This document shows, one piece after another, positions 1 through 8,230 of a DNA stretch of 37,613 nucleotides (its first letter is position 1; each line of letters opens with the position of its first letter). The position numbers and the translations under genes are program-made. Source of the stretch: Flavobacteriaceae bacterium (GTDB lineage Bacteria; Bacteroidota; Bacteroidia; Flavobacteriales; Flavobacteriaceae). The notes beneath the pieces are model-generated. The model was not told where the DNA came from. It did not search any database and was given only the letters and a program-made list of their open reading frames with translations. The stretch lies in assembly GCA_021648445.1 (NCBI GenBank), contig JAKISU010000011.1, forward strand, positions 1-37,613. The letters are read 5' to 3'.

Positions 1-130
1 ACGGGTTTATAGCAGATAAGATACAAAAACCTTTGCATTTACCCAAGAAATAATCAATAAAAAATAAGACTATCTAACTGAAATTCAATTATATAAAATG
101 ATTTTTTTAGAAAATCAGCAAGCCCTATTT

Positions 131-350
131 AATCTAAAGAATTCCTCGACGCTTTGCGTCGGGGTTTCCGATTTACCTCTCCTTGGGAGAGGTCGGAACT
201 GCTTTTTTGCAGTTTCGGGTGAGGCAAAATACATAATTTCGGTTTTTGACCTAAAAGGTCAAAATGAAACGAGCGAAACATGTGCTGAATTTGTCGAAAT
301 ATACCTCTATGGCTCTGCCTCAAGGATAGTTTGTTTCAAGAAATTATTTA
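131..350. repeat. Palindrome-rich intergenic repeat, copy A
   Basis: About 220 bp closely resembling the block at 1291-1488. Shared landmarks in order are AAGAATTCC, TTTCCGATTTA, the small hairpin CTCTCCTTGGGAGAG, GTCGGAACTGC followed by its inverted partner GCAGTT, GGGTGAGG, TTTCGGTTTTTGACC with its inverted partner GGTCAAAATGAAAC, GGCTCTGCCTC and GTTTCAAGAAAT. Copy A carries about 20 extra bases near 275-300 that copy B lacks. The open frame across it (98-385) has no protein-like features and is treated as chance. The two copies bracket cdaA. The type resembles the REP-like repeats common in flavobacterial intergenic DNA. No gene was seen in positions 1-395. Confidence 0.75.
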
Positions 351-395
351 TTTGTTCAACCACTTACTCTACTTCCGATTTCTAACCTTCTAAAA

Positions 396-1178
396 CTATT
401 CCAAATCATCTTTTATCATTTCTATTAGATGATCAGTATCATCAAACAAAATAAATTCACCATTTTTAATATAAGAAATTTTCCCTGTTTCCTCAGAAAC
501 AACAATTGCTAGCGCATCAGTATACATAGTTACACCAATAGCTGCTCTATGGCGCAAGCCAAATCTAGCAGGAATGTCAATACCTTTCTCAAGTGGTAAA
601 ATTACCCTGGTTGCAGTAATTATATTATCTTCTATAACAATGGCGCCATCATGTAATGGACTGTTCTTATAAAAAATACTATTTAATAAGGGTATATTCA
701 CTTCAGCATTCATAGCATCACCCGTCTGTTTGATGAGTTCTAGATTATTATTTCTTTCTAAGACAATTAAGGCACCGGTTTTAGTTTTTGACATTGTAGT
801 ACAAGCGGCAATAATATTTTCGACATCGGTAGTAACTATGGTATCAGATTTCATAAATTTTAAACGTTTCATAAAACCCTTTTTCGTTGCAAAATTGGTA
901 GAACCAACCATGAGTAAAAATTTTCTGATCTCTTGTTGAAAAACAATAATTAAAGCTATAAAACCTCCGCCAAGAAATTTTCCTAAAATATCACTTAGCA
1001 ATTCCATCTGTAAAGCAACAGTAAGCTTCCAGATTAAATATACAATGGCAATACCTATAAATATATTGATGGCTACAGTTCCTCTAACTAACTTGTATAT
1101 ATAATAGAGCAGTAATGCTACTAGTACTATGTCGAGGATATCTAAAAAATTTAAATCTAAAAAATTGAATGTTTCCAA
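396..1178 (-). CDS. cdaA: Diadenylate cyclase, CdaA type
   Basis: Membrane-bound enzyme that condenses two ATP molecules into the second messenger c-di-AMP. The 260 residues fit the CdaA/YbbP family. About three hydrophobic segments lie within residues 12-90. The DisA_N (DAC) domain spans roughly 95-235 and carries both signature motifs: DGA at 177-179 within SPLHDGAIVIED, and RHR at 209-211 within FGLRHRAAIG. Dihydropteroate synthase lies upstream on the same strand, a pairing common in Bacteroidota. Here the two are separated by about 1.3 kb holding a disrupted exbD and a repeat, so cdaA has probably lost any read-through from folP and needs its own promoter. In other bacteria c-di-AMP controls potassium transport; trkH/trkA in this window are possible but unproven targets. 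Confidence 0.95.
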   Translation of the reverse strand: METFNFLDLNFLDILDIVLVALLLYYIYKLVRGTVAINIFIGIAIVYLIWKLTVALQMELLSDILGKFLGGGFIALIIVFQQEIRKFLLMVGSTNFATKKGFMKRLKFMKSDTIVTTDVENIIAACTTMSKTKTGALIVLERNNNLELIKQTGDAMNAEVNIPLLNSIFYKNSPLHDGAIVIEDNIITATRVILPLEKGIDIPARFGLRHRAAIGVTMYTDALAIVVSEETGKISYIKNGEFILFDDTDHLIEMIKDDLE

Positions 1179-1290
1179 ATAAAAAGGATTTTTGTAAAAA
1201 TACTAATAATTTATTCGTGAGACTCTAAAAAATTAATTTCAATTTTTTAGTTAGTCGAACTAATCCCGCTATTTTCAGCGGGATCTCGGT

Positions 1291-1488
1291 TTAATCGAAA
1301 AGAATTCCCCTAGGCTCTGCCTCGGAGTTTCCGATTTATCTCTCCTTGGGAGAGGTCGGAACTGCTTTTCGCAGTTCCGGGTGAGGTAAAATACAAAATT
1401 TCGGTTTTTGACCCTGAGGTCAAAATGAAACCGGCGAAATACCCCTATGGCTCTGCCTCGGGGATAGTCGGTTTCAAGAAATTTTTTA
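1291..1488. repeat. Palindrome-rich intergenic repeat, copy B
   Basis: About 198 bp matching copy A (131-350) in the same orientation, including the CTCTCCTTGGGAGAG hairpin, the GGAACTGC/GCAGTTCC hairpin and the GGTTTTTGACC/GGTCAAAATGAAACC pair. A separate 8-bp-stem hairpin, ATCCCGCT-loop-AGCGGGAT, lies just before it at 1263-1284. Together they fill the 356-bp gap between cdaA and the exbD remnant. No gene was seen here. The gap must also hold the cdaA promoter unless transcription enters from further upstream. Confidence 0.75.
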
Positions 1489-1534
1489 TTACCCTTTATT
1501 CTAATTTACAAAAACTAGTTTAATACGGGTTTAA

Positions 1535-2316
1535 TTATTCAATAGGTACTTCTTCTAAAATATGTTGAGGATACTTTGCTTTAATCAATTTAATTTTTGA
1601 ATGCAAGACTTTGTTGTTTTTATCCTTTTTGAAGTTTGTTAACATGGAGTCAAAAGATTTACCATAAAGAGATTGAGACAACTTATTTCTTAATTCACTA
1701 TAGGCTCCAATAATTTCATTCTGTAATGCTATATAAGAAGCATATGAGGTATTTCTATTACTTTGTAATTTGATGATTGCTTTGTCAGGATGATCAGATG
1801 ATTCATTGTTTTTTTTACCATTGCACCAAGTACATTTATTGCCTTCTACATCAGTTCCTACACCATTATCAATAAAATCGACTATTAATTGTCTAACATT
1901 TTCTATTTGAACAATATGTTTACCTTCAATTAATATTTCATTTGTTGAATTAATATTAATTTCCAACACATTTTTTTGATTAACTTCCATCCTAATTTCC
2001 GATGTTTTTTCAGGTAATCTTTTGATGATTCCTAATTCTGTATCTAAAGTAGTTGTTACCAGAAAAAAGATAACCCGTATTATTCATGGGTTTTCGTTAT
2101 GAAAAGTCAAAATACCAATAAATAAGGGAAGCACAGGAGTTTTTATAAGAGGAATTGTTTACCCAATTTTGGGTTATAAAAATTTTGAGCATTTCCTTAG
2201 ATTGCAGGTAGTTTGGCTTTGGAATAGAACATCCGTGAATAATACGGGATAAGTAGTAAAAATGCAATATCAGCCATTGAACCAGCATTAATTTCGGGAG
2301 GATTTCTTTCGCTCAT
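1535..2316 (-). pseudogene. exbD: ExbD/TolR-family biopolymer transport protein, split by an insertion
   Basis: An ExbD subunit of a TonB-system energy transducer, broken by the 175-bp element at 2074-2248. The start ATG is at 2316-2314. It opens a typical Bacteroidota N-terminus, MSERNPPEINAGSMADIAF, leading into the single transmembrane helix. The frame is cut after LLI. On the other side of the element the helix resumes as FFLVTTTLDTELG, followed by the periplasmic domain with GNKCTWCNGK and SSDHPDKAIIKLQ, ending at 1535. Removing the element plus one 4-bp TTAT duplicate leaves 603 nt, exactly 201 codons with no stop, so the ancestral protein had 200 residues. As it stands, translation from the real start enters the element and stops after about 39 residues. 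A later ATG at 1990 could give only a helix-less domain, unlikely to work. No exbB is adjacent, so a functional system is probably elsewhere. Confidence 0.9.
2074..2248. mobile_element. 175-bp MITE-like element, copy 1 (inside exbD)
   Basis: The ends are inverted repeats: CCCGTATTATTCATGG on the left and CCGTGAATAATACGGG on the right. ATAA is duplicated directly outside both ends (2070-2073 and 2249-2252). A second copy of identical length lies at 6411-6585, with about 7 differences in 175 positions. There is no transposase gene. The open frame at 2097-2288 crosses an element end and is not credible as a protein. Deleting the element and one ATAA repairs exbD exactly. Ends beginning CCC and a 4-bp duplication would fit mobilisation by an IS1380-like transposase, but that is a guess from general family traits. 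Confidence 0.9.
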
Positions 2317-2450
2317 AATTTTGTTTTTAGGTTATACTTCAATTATAAGGTAGGTGGTTGAAGGGAATACAATTGAATCAAATCTTCACAAAGTAATGAG
2401 AAATCCGACTCTGTATTTAACAAAATATTGACAAAAATGATGCCGAATGT

Positions 2451-3275
2451 CTAACTTCTAAGGAATTGAGTTATTTTAATAGCTTCATTGGCTTCTTTTA
2501 CATCATGAACTCGTAAAATAGTAGTGCCGTTCAGCAAGGCTATGGTATTAGTAATAGTAGTAGCATTTAAAGTTCTGTCTGGTGTGGTATCTAATAATTT
2601 ATAGAGCATAGACTTTCTTGATATTCCTGTTAAAATAGGCAGATCTAAATTTTTAAAAAGTGCTAACTCATTAAGGAGTTTATAATTTTGTTCAAGAGTT
2701 TTTCCAAAACCAAAACCAACATCAATAATAATATCGTTTATACCTAAAACTCTTAATTGGCTTATTTTATTAGAGAAATAAAGAATAATCTCATGAACAA
2801 TATCTTCATAAGTGGGATTATTTTGCATATTTTGAGGAGTGCCTTGCATATGCATCATAATATATGGCACTTGTAATTTAGCAATGGTTGAAAACATATT
2901 ATCATCCATTGAACCTGCTGAAATATCATTAATCATACAAGCACCATTATTGATACATTCTTTGACTACGTTGCTTCTAAATGTATCAATAGAAATTAAA
3001 ATATCAGGGAACTTCTTTGATAATAATTCTATAACTGGAGTAATTCTTTTTAGCTCTTCTTCTTCACTAATATGTTGTGCACTCGGTCTTGACGAATAAG
3101 CACCAACATCAATAAAAGTAGCACCTTCACTCAACATTTTTTCTGTCTGGTTTAATATATCTTTGTCACTATTAAATTTACCGCCATCATAAAAAGAATC
3201 AGGGGTAATGTTTAGAATTCCCATCACTTTGGGTGAAGATAAATCGATGAGGTTTCCTTTACAGTTTATATACAT
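2451..3275 (-). CDS. folP: Dihydropteroate synthase
   Basis: Cytoplasmic folate-pathway enzyme that joins p-aminobenzoate to 6-hydroxymethyl-dihydropterin diphosphate; the target of sulfonamides. The 274 residues form a complete TIM barrel. Signature motifs are all present: VMGILNITPDSF at 17-28, IDVGAYSSRP at 55-64, SIDTFR around 95-100, NDISAG at 116-121, MHMQGTP at 141-147, DVGFGFGKT at 185-193, SRKS at 219-222 and RVHD at 255-258. It reads toward cdaA, with the broken exbD between them. The DUF1599 and DoxX-like genes are divergent beyond the LOG gene, a neighbourhood typical of Bacteroidota. No oddities in active-site residues were seen. Confidence 0.97.
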   Translation of the reverse strand: MYINCKGNLIDLSSPKVMGILNITPDSFYDGGKFNSDKDILNQTEKMLSEGATFIDVGAYSSRPSAQHISEEEELKRITPVIELLSKKFPDILISIDTFRSNVVKECINNGACMINDISAGSMDDNMFSTIAKLQVPYIMMHMQGTPQNMQNNPTYEDIVHEIILYFSNKISQLRVLGINDIIIDVGFGFGKTLEQNYKLLNELALFKNLDLPILTGISRKSMLYKLLDTTPDRTLNATTITNTIALLNGTTILRVHDVKEANEAIKITQFLRS

Positions 3276-3375
3276 ATTTATTAGAGACTATAGATTCTGT
3301 TGATTTTTGGATGCTATTGTTGATTGAAATTTACTAATTATTTATTAGTTGCTTGAATTTTGTATTTTTTACTGA

Positions 3376-3393
3376 TCCCGATAACTATCGGGA
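3376..3393 (-). terminator. Hairpin directly after the LOG-family gene
   Basis: TCCCGATA-AC-TATCGGGA forms an 8-bp perfect stem with a 2-nt centre and abuts the stop codon of the gene ending at 3394. In the minus direction it is followed by AT-rich DNA but no clear T-run, so it may be a 3'-end hairpin rather than a textbook terminator. A decayed relative (CCCGATAACTATTAGG) lies near 4053-4070, which suggests the sequence is also a dispersed repeat. Confidence 0.5.
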
Positions 3394-3978
3394 CTATTTA
3401 CTCGCCACAGTATTTACTACTTTAGAAACTGTTGGAGCTTGATAATTTTTCATTTTTTGAATCAATCTATCAATAGATGAGTCTACTAATAACATATTTC
3501 TATTTGTAGATTTTAAAAAACCTTCTGCAACCATTATGTCTAACTGTTTTAATGTATAATCAAAAAAGCCATTAGTATTTAAAATGCCAATAGGTTTGTT
3601 TTCAATACCTAATTGCCCTAAAGTGAGTGCTTCAAAAAGCTCGTCTAACGTCCCAAAGCCACCTGCTAAAGCAATATATCCATCAACAAGTCGGCTGATT
3701 TTTACTTTACGCTTTGACATTTTTTTTGTGACGATCATCTTCGTGATTTTGGTGTGTGCAACTTCTTCATGCCTCAATAAATTCGGAATAACACCGATAA
3801 CTTCTCCATTATTTTCTAAAATGGCATCAGCTATAGTCCCCATCATACCTATTTTACCACCACCGTATACCAAACCAATATTGTGTTGGGCAAAATAATT
3901 TCCTAGTTTTTTTGCAGCTTCAGCATAAACAGTGTTAAAACCAATACTCGATCCACAAAATACAGCAATACGCTTCAT
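3394..3978 (-). CDS. LOG-family nucleoside-5'-monophosphate phosphoribohydrolase (TIGR00730 type)
   Basis: Rossmann-like protein of the LONELY GUY/YvdD family, whose members cleave the N-glycosidic bond of cytokinin-type or other nucleotides to give a base and ribose 5-phosphate. The 194 residues are normal family length. Visible motifs are an N-terminal CGSS at 8-11, VYGGGKIGMMG at 37-47, and the catalytic-loop motif at 106-113 (GGFGTLDE). The family usually reads PGGxGTxxE; here the first position is Ala105 instead of Pro. The upstream Arg motif MSKRK (87-91) corresponds to the usual MHxRK. The substrate in bacteria is uncertain, and many such proteins are loosely annotated as lysine decarboxylases, which this is not. 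It is transcribed alone, divergent from the DUF1599 gene. Confidence 0.88.
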   Translation of the reverse strand: MKRIAVFCGSSIGFNTVYAEAAKKLGNYFAQHNIGLVYGGGKIGMMGTIADAILENNGEVIGVIPNLLRHEEVAHTKITKMIVTKKMSKRKVKISRLVDGYIALAGGFGTLDELFEALTLGQLGIENKPIGILNTNGFFDYTLKQLDIMVAEGFLKSTNRNMLLVDSSIDRLIQKMKNYQAPTVSKVVNTVASK

Positions 3979-4099
3979 AAGTCTATAACTTTATAACATT
4001 TGTAAAAATAAACAAACGATTGAGATTATTTACTAAGTTTTTTATATTTTCGTCCCGATAACTATTAGGATGAAAATAAAATAACCTTTGACAGATTAT

Positions 4100-4645
4100 A
4101 TGCAAAGAACTTCTAAGCAATATGATGCTATAATTACACAATGTCGTGAACTTTTTATCAATAAGATGAAAGATTATGGCAGTGCGTGGCGTATTTTACG
4201 ATTACCTTCTTTAACAGATCAGATTTTTATCAAGGCGCAGCGTATTAGACAATTGCAAGAGAATGAAGTTCAAAAAGTAGATGAAAATGAAATACCTGAA
4301 TTTATGGGTATTATCAATTATTCATTAATGGCATTGATTCAATTAGAAAAAGGAGTTGCAGATGAACCTGATTTGAATGTAGAAGAAGCAACACAACTGT
4401 ATGATAAGCATATAGAAATTACAAAGTCATTAATGGAAGATAAAAATCATGATTATGGAGAGGCTTGGCGCGAAATGCGAGTCAACTCATTGACTGATTT
4501 GATTTTGCAAAAACTATTAAGAGTAAAACAAATTGAAGATAATAAAGGAAAAACATTGGTTTCTGAAGGTATTGATGCTAATTATCAAGACATGATCAAC
4601 TATGCAATTTTTGCATTGATTCTAATGAATGAGAATGGTGAATAG
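4100..4645 (+). CDS. DUF1599 domain-containing protein
   Basis: Small soluble protein made of two tandem copies of one domain. Repeat 1 reads KMKDYGSAWRILRLPSLTDQI, KAQRIRQLQ, then MGIINYSLMALIQL. Repeat 2 reads KNHDYGEAWREMRVNSLTDLI, KLLRVKQIE, then MINYAIFALILM. Each copy has the DYGxAWRxxRxxSLTD core that defines DUF1599, whose function is not established. The duplication is clearly visible and suggests an internally symmetric fold. I start at ATG 4100 (MQRTSKQYD) because it matches the usual start just before the first domain. A TTG at 4088 in frame would add four residues (reported by some gene callers). It is followed by the DoxX-like gene about 100 bp downstream, a pairing widely conserved in Bacteroidota, with a small REP-like palindrome (CTGCCGACAGGCAG) in the gap. 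Confidence 0.9.
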   Translation: MQRTSKQYDAIITQCRELFINKMKDYGSAWRILRLPSLTDQIFIKAQRIRQLQENEVQKVDENEIPEFMGIINYSLMALIQLEKGVADEPDLNVEEATQLYDKHIEITKSLMEDKNHDYGEAWREMRVNSLTDLILQKLLRVKQIEDNKGKTLVSEGIDANYQDMINYAIFALILMNENGE

Positions 4646-4746
4646 GTGTCATTCCTCGCTGAAGCTTTAGCAGAGGGTAAGTTGAATTCATTAGCAATAG
4701 AATTAAAAAACCAGTCTGCCGACAGGCAGTCAATATATATTAACAC

Positions 4747-5844
4747 ATGAAATTTCTAACACATATAGCAAGATTATTAGTTGCAGCAACTTTTATTTTT
4801 TCAGGATTTGTTAAACTAGTTGATCCATTAGGGTCAGCCTATAAATTCCAAGAATATTTTGGTGCTGATGTATTGAATTTAGAGTTTTTAATTCCGTATG
4901 CTTTACCATTTTCTATATTTTTAATCCTAGCCGAAATTATGTTAGGTGTGATGTTACTAGTTGGTTTCAAATCTAAGTTTACTGTTTGGAGTTTATTGGT
5001 TATGATTGTGATATTTTTGTTTTTAACATGGTATTCGGCATATTATAATAAGGTTACTGACTGCGGATGTTTTGGCGATGCCATTACCTTAACACCTTGG
5101 GAAACCTTTTATAAAAATATTTTTTTAGTAGTCTTGATAGTATTTTTACTGTTCACTACAACACATATTAAGCCTATTTTGAGTAAAAACTTCGCTAAAT
5201 GGATTTCATTCGCATCACTTTTTGCATTTTTATTTATTACCTATTATGTGTTGGTACATTTGCCTATTATAGATTTTAGAGCTTATGCTGTTGGTAAAAA
5301 TATACCGAAAGGCATGATTTATCCTGAAGATGCAAAACAAGCAGTTTATAAAGATACTTGGATTTATAAAGTCAATGGAGAAGATAAAGAATATACTACC
5401 GAAGAAAAACCATGGGAGCTTGAAGGTGCTACTTTTGTGGATAGAAAAACAAAATTGATTGAAAAAGGATACGAACTTCCTATCCATGATTTTACTATGG
5501 AAAAAGAAGGTGTTGACTTTACAGAGTTTTTAATGCAGAAAGAAAAATTAATGTTGGTTGTAATGTATGATATAGCAAAGACAGATAAAAAAGCATTCTC
5601 TAAAGTTAAAGAAGTGACTACCAAAGCGATGCAGGATGGATATGATGTGTATGCATTTTCTGCATCAAACCAAGAAGATTTTGAGAAAATTAAAACGGAA
5701 TATAAGTTAGGTTTCGACTTGTTATTTTGCGATGAAACAACATTAAAAACCATCATTAGAGCCAATCCGGGTTTTGTAACATTAAATAAAGGAACCGTTA
5801 CCGGTAAATGGAATGCAAATGATGCTGATAAAGTTAAATTATAA
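4747..5844 (+). CDS. DoxX-like membrane protein, BT_3928 family
   Basis: Integral membrane protein of 365 residues. The N-terminal half is DoxX/MauE-like, with hydrophobic segments near residues 7-25, 47-72, 78-98, 122-137 and 151-170. A conserved CGCFGD sits at 106-111 between the third and fourth segments, as in MauE-type proteins associated with periplasmic thiol chemistry. The C-terminal half (from about 180) is soluble and thioredoxin-fold-like, but I see no CxxC pair in it. It follows the DUF1599 gene on the same strand, and the pair is typical of this phylum. A role in redox handling or envelope protein maturation is plausible but inferred. Confidence 0.85.
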   Translation: MKFLTHIARLLVAATFIFSGFVKLVDPLGSAYKFQEYFGADVLNLEFLIPYALPFSIFLILAEIMLGVMLLVGFKSKFTVWSLLVMIVIFLFLTWYSAYYNKVTDCGCFGDAITLTPWETFYKNIFLVVLIVFLLFTTTHIKPILSKNFAKWISFASLFAFLFITYYVLVHLPIIDFRAYAVGKNIPKGMIYPEDAKQAVYKDTWIYKVNGEDKEYTTEEKPWELEGATFVDRKTKLIEKGYELPIHDFTMEKEGVDFTEFLMQKEKLMLVVMYDIAKTDKKAFSKVKEVTTKAMQDGYDVYAFSASNQEDFEKIKTEYKLGFDLLFCDETTLKTIIRANPGFVTLNKGTVTGKWNANDADKVKL

Positions 5845-5892
5845 AGTAGATTGTTTACACGAATAAACGTATTAACAAATAAACATTAAGTA

Positions 5893-6264
5893 ATGAAGCA
5901 ACTGTTATTTGTATTTGTAGGTGGAGGTTTCGGTAGTATAGCAAGATATTTATTAGCAAAATACTTTAATAGTTCAACCGACGGAATACCTTATGGTACT
6001 TTTTTAGCTAATGTACTAGGAAGCTTATTAATAGGTATTATCTTAGGTTTTGCTGCAAAAAATGATACTTTAACTCAAAACCAAACATTGTTATTAGCTA
6101 CAGGTTTTTGTGGTGGATTTACTACATTTTCAGCTTTTGCCTACGAAAACCATGTATTTTTAAAGACAGGAAATTTAACATTCTTCTTTTGGTATTCTAT
6201 TGCCAGTTTTGCTACAGGTTTAGCTGCTGTGTTTTTCGGAATGTATATGGTAAAAACATATTGA
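5893..6264 (+). CDS. crcB: Fluoride exporter CrcB/Fluc
   Basis: Small four-helix channel that works as an antiparallel dual-topology dimer to expel fluoride. The 123 residues are complete. Motifs include GGGFGSIARYLLAKY (10-24), GTFLANVLGSLLIG (35-48, with the pore Asn40) and GFCGGFTTFSAFAYE (71-85), which holds the Phe-box and the central Na+ site region. A single homodimeric gene fits the bacterial Fluc arrangement. The 48 bp before it are too short and do not show a fluoride-riboswitch motif, so it is probably co-transcribed with the DoxX-like gene. A strong hairpin follows at 6280-6306. Confidence 0.95.
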   Translation: MKQLLFVFVGGGFGSIARYLLAKYFNSSTDGIPYGTFLANVLGSLLIGIILGFAAKNDTLTQNQTLLLATGFCGGFTTFSAFAYENHVFLKTGNLTFFFWYSIASFATGLAAVFFGMYMVKTY

Positions 6265-6279
6265 TCTGATATGAAGAAT

Positions 6280-6306
6280 GATACGATGACTCAAAGTCAT
6301 CGTATC
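6280..6306 (+). terminator. Hairpin after crcB
   Basis: GATACGATGACT-CAA-AGTCATCGTATC is a perfect 12-bp stem with a 3-nt loop, 16 bp after the crcB stop. No strong T-run follows, so termination is probable but not certain. It separates crcB from the convergent amidase gene. Confidence 0.65.
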
Positions 6307-6410
6307 ACTGTCACTAGTTAGGATCATTGATATCTCCTTCAAAAACAGATATTATACCAATTTGATATTGTGAAAAAGAAGCAAAATAATGCGTTATCAC
6401 AAAGTCTTAA

Positions 6411-6585
6411 CCCGCATTATTCACGGGTTTTCGTTATGAAAAGTCAAAATACCAATAGATAAGGGAAGCGCAGGAGTTTTTATAAGAGGAATTGTTTACC
6501 CAATTTTGGGTTATAAAAATTTTGAGCATTTCCTTAGATTGCAAGTAGTTTGGCTTTGGAATAGAACATCCGTGAATAATGCGAG
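6411..6585. mobile_element. 175-bp MITE-like element, copy 2
   Basis: Same length and orientation as the element at 2074-2248, about 96% identical. The ends are CCCGCATTATTCACGG and CCGTGAATAATGCGAG. A 4-bp TTAA lies directly outside both ends (6407-6410 and 6586-6589). It inserted immediately downstream of the amidase stop codon (6592-6590), leaving that gene intact. An internal CCCAATTTTGGG palindrome is shared with copy 1. There is no coding capacity. Confidence 0.88.
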
Positions 6586-6589
6586 TTAA

Positions 6590-8143
6590 TTACTTACTCT
6601 TAAATTGTGGACCTTTCCTATGCTTAGTACCTTGTTCATAACTATATGCTAACCGTATCAATGTTGGTTCACTGTACATCCTGCCTAAAAATTGCAGTCC
6701 GGTTGGTAAACCTTCACTGGTAAAGCCCATAGGTACGGTAAATGCCGGTTGACCTGTGTGTGGAGCAATTATCTGATTGTTATCACCTAAATATTCTTCT
6801 TCAAATTTGTTTATGTGTGCTGGTTTATTATTCCAAGAAGGATAGATAATAGCGTCCAATTCTAGTTTATCCATTTGATCTTCTATTGCTTTTCTAAAAG
6901 CCAATCGCCTAACATCCGTATAAGGGTCTTCACAGGCAATAATTGTATCTTTTTTTCTACCTGAATTTTCAGAAAAATAATTGAGAGCTTTTTTTGCATA
7001 CTCAGATTTTGTTCCGATACGGATAATATCTTCCAATGTTTTTATAGTATCTCGTTTCACATATTCTGCCAGATAGTTTTCAATATCTTGTCTAAAATTA
7101 GCACACCATTGGTTAGTTTTTAAACTGTCAAAATCTTGCACATACACATCAACTACAGTTGCACCCAAGTGTTGTAGATCTACTATTGATTTTTCAAAAA
7201 GTGTTTTTATTTCTATATCAGGGTTGGCATCACTCAACTGTCTTAACACACCTATTCGAGCCTTTTTTAATCCATCAAGGTCAAGATATTGCTGATAGTT
7301 TGAATTAACCTTACCTTTATTATAATTGGTCATTTGATCGTTTGAATCATAACCTGCAATCACCTCTAGAACTCGGGTAGCATCTTCAACAGTTCTACAC
7401 ATGGGTCCGGCAACATCATTACGCATATATAGCGGTATAATTCCGCTTCTACTTACCAAACCCAGCGTGGTTCTAAAACCGACCAAAGCGTTATGAGATG
7501 ATGGTCCTCTAATAGAATTTCCTGTATCGGTACCTAAACCAATTGTTCCGAAATTAGCAGCAATTCCTGCGCCGGTACCACCACTAGAACCGGCAGGTAC
7601 ATAATCTAAGTTATAAGGATTATGTGTTGTACCTGCTGTAGAGCTTTCTGTATGTTTTGCACTAAATGCCCATTCTGCCATATTAGATTTTGCAATAATA
7701 ATTGCACCGGCATCTATCAATTGCTGTACTACAAAAGCATTCGTTTCCGGTATAAAATTTTGTAATGCCAATGCACCTGCAGTAGTTGGCATTCCCTTAG
7801 TATTATAATTATCTTTTACAATCAATGGAATTCCATGAAGAGGTCTAAGTTTTCTGGTTTTTGCAAATTCCTCATCTAGCTTTTTGGCAGTAATTAATGC
7901 CTCTTTATTGATATAGGTAATAGCATTTGTTTTGTTATCTAAGCTATCTATTCTGTCAAAATAAGCATTTATTAATTGTACAGCAGTATACTCTCCATTT
8001 TGATATGCTGTATGGATTTGTGAGATTGTTAACTCATCTAATAATATAGTTGAGTTTTCCTTTTTAAGGTTGGTGCAACTTAAAATAAGAATTGATAGTA
8101 GTAGTGTTATTAAGTGTATTTTTTTCATAAATTTATGCTTCAT
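6590..8143 (-). CDS. Amidase-signature family hydrolase, lipoprotein
   Basis: Amide-bond hydrolase of the amidase signature family (the GatA/FAAH fold), here exported. The N-terminus is a lipoprotein signal: MKKIHLITLLLSILILSC, with the lipidation Cys23 counted from the first Met. The start at 8128 (second Met) would give a tighter signal peptide. The Ser-cisSer-Lys triad is visible: Lys110 in LIVKDNYNTKG, cis-Ser186 in PAGSSGGTGAG and nucleophile Ser210 in TDTGNSIRGPSS. The 24-residue spacing between the two serines matches the family. The usual DTGGSIR reads DTGNSIR here. The full length (517) and envelope location argue against a tRNA amidotransferase subunit; peptide amides or other small amides are more likely substrates. 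Confidence 0.92.
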   Translation of the reverse strand: MKHKFMKKIHLITLLLSILILSCTNLKKENSTILLDELTISQIHTAYQNGEYTAVQLINAYFDRIDSLDNKTNAITYINKEALITAKKLDEEFAKTRKLRPLHGIPLIVKDNYNTKGMPTTAGALALQNFIPETNAFVVQQLIDAGAIIIAKSNMAEWAFSAKHTESSTAGTTHNPYNLDYVPAGSSGGTGAGIAANFGTIGLGTDTGNSIRGPSSHNALVGFRTTLGLVSRSGIIPLYMRNDVAGPMCRTVEDATRVLEVIAGYDSNDQMTNYNKGKVNSNYQQYLDLDGLKKARIGVLRQLSDANPDIEIKTLFEKSIVDLQHLGATVVDVYVQDFDSLKTNQWCANFRQDIENYLAEYVKRDTIKTLEDIIRIGTKSEYAKKALNYFSENSGRKKDTIIACEDPYTDVRRLAFRKAIEDQMDKLELDAIIYPSWNNKPAHINKFEEEYLGDNNQIIAPHTGQPAFTVPMGFTSEGLPTGLQFLGRMYSEPTLIRLAYSYEQGTKHRKGPQFKSK

Positions 8144-8230
8144 TGGTAAGCATGCTATTGCATTCCATATTTATCTTTTAACATTCCGAAATTTTCATCT
8201 AATGGGAACAAAACATTCCTAACATTTAAA

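Noticed and set aside
98-385. Open frame of 95 codons at the left edge, plus strand
   Set aside because: It is made almost entirely of the palindromic repeat found again at 1291-1488; no protein-like features.
2097-2288. Open frame of 63 codons inside and beyond the 175-bp element
   Set aside because: It crosses the element end into the exbD sequence in another frame; the second element copy does not preserve it.
5845-5892. Fluoride riboswitch before crcB
   Set aside because: The 48-bp spacer is too short and lacks the conserved fluoride-riboswitch motifs.
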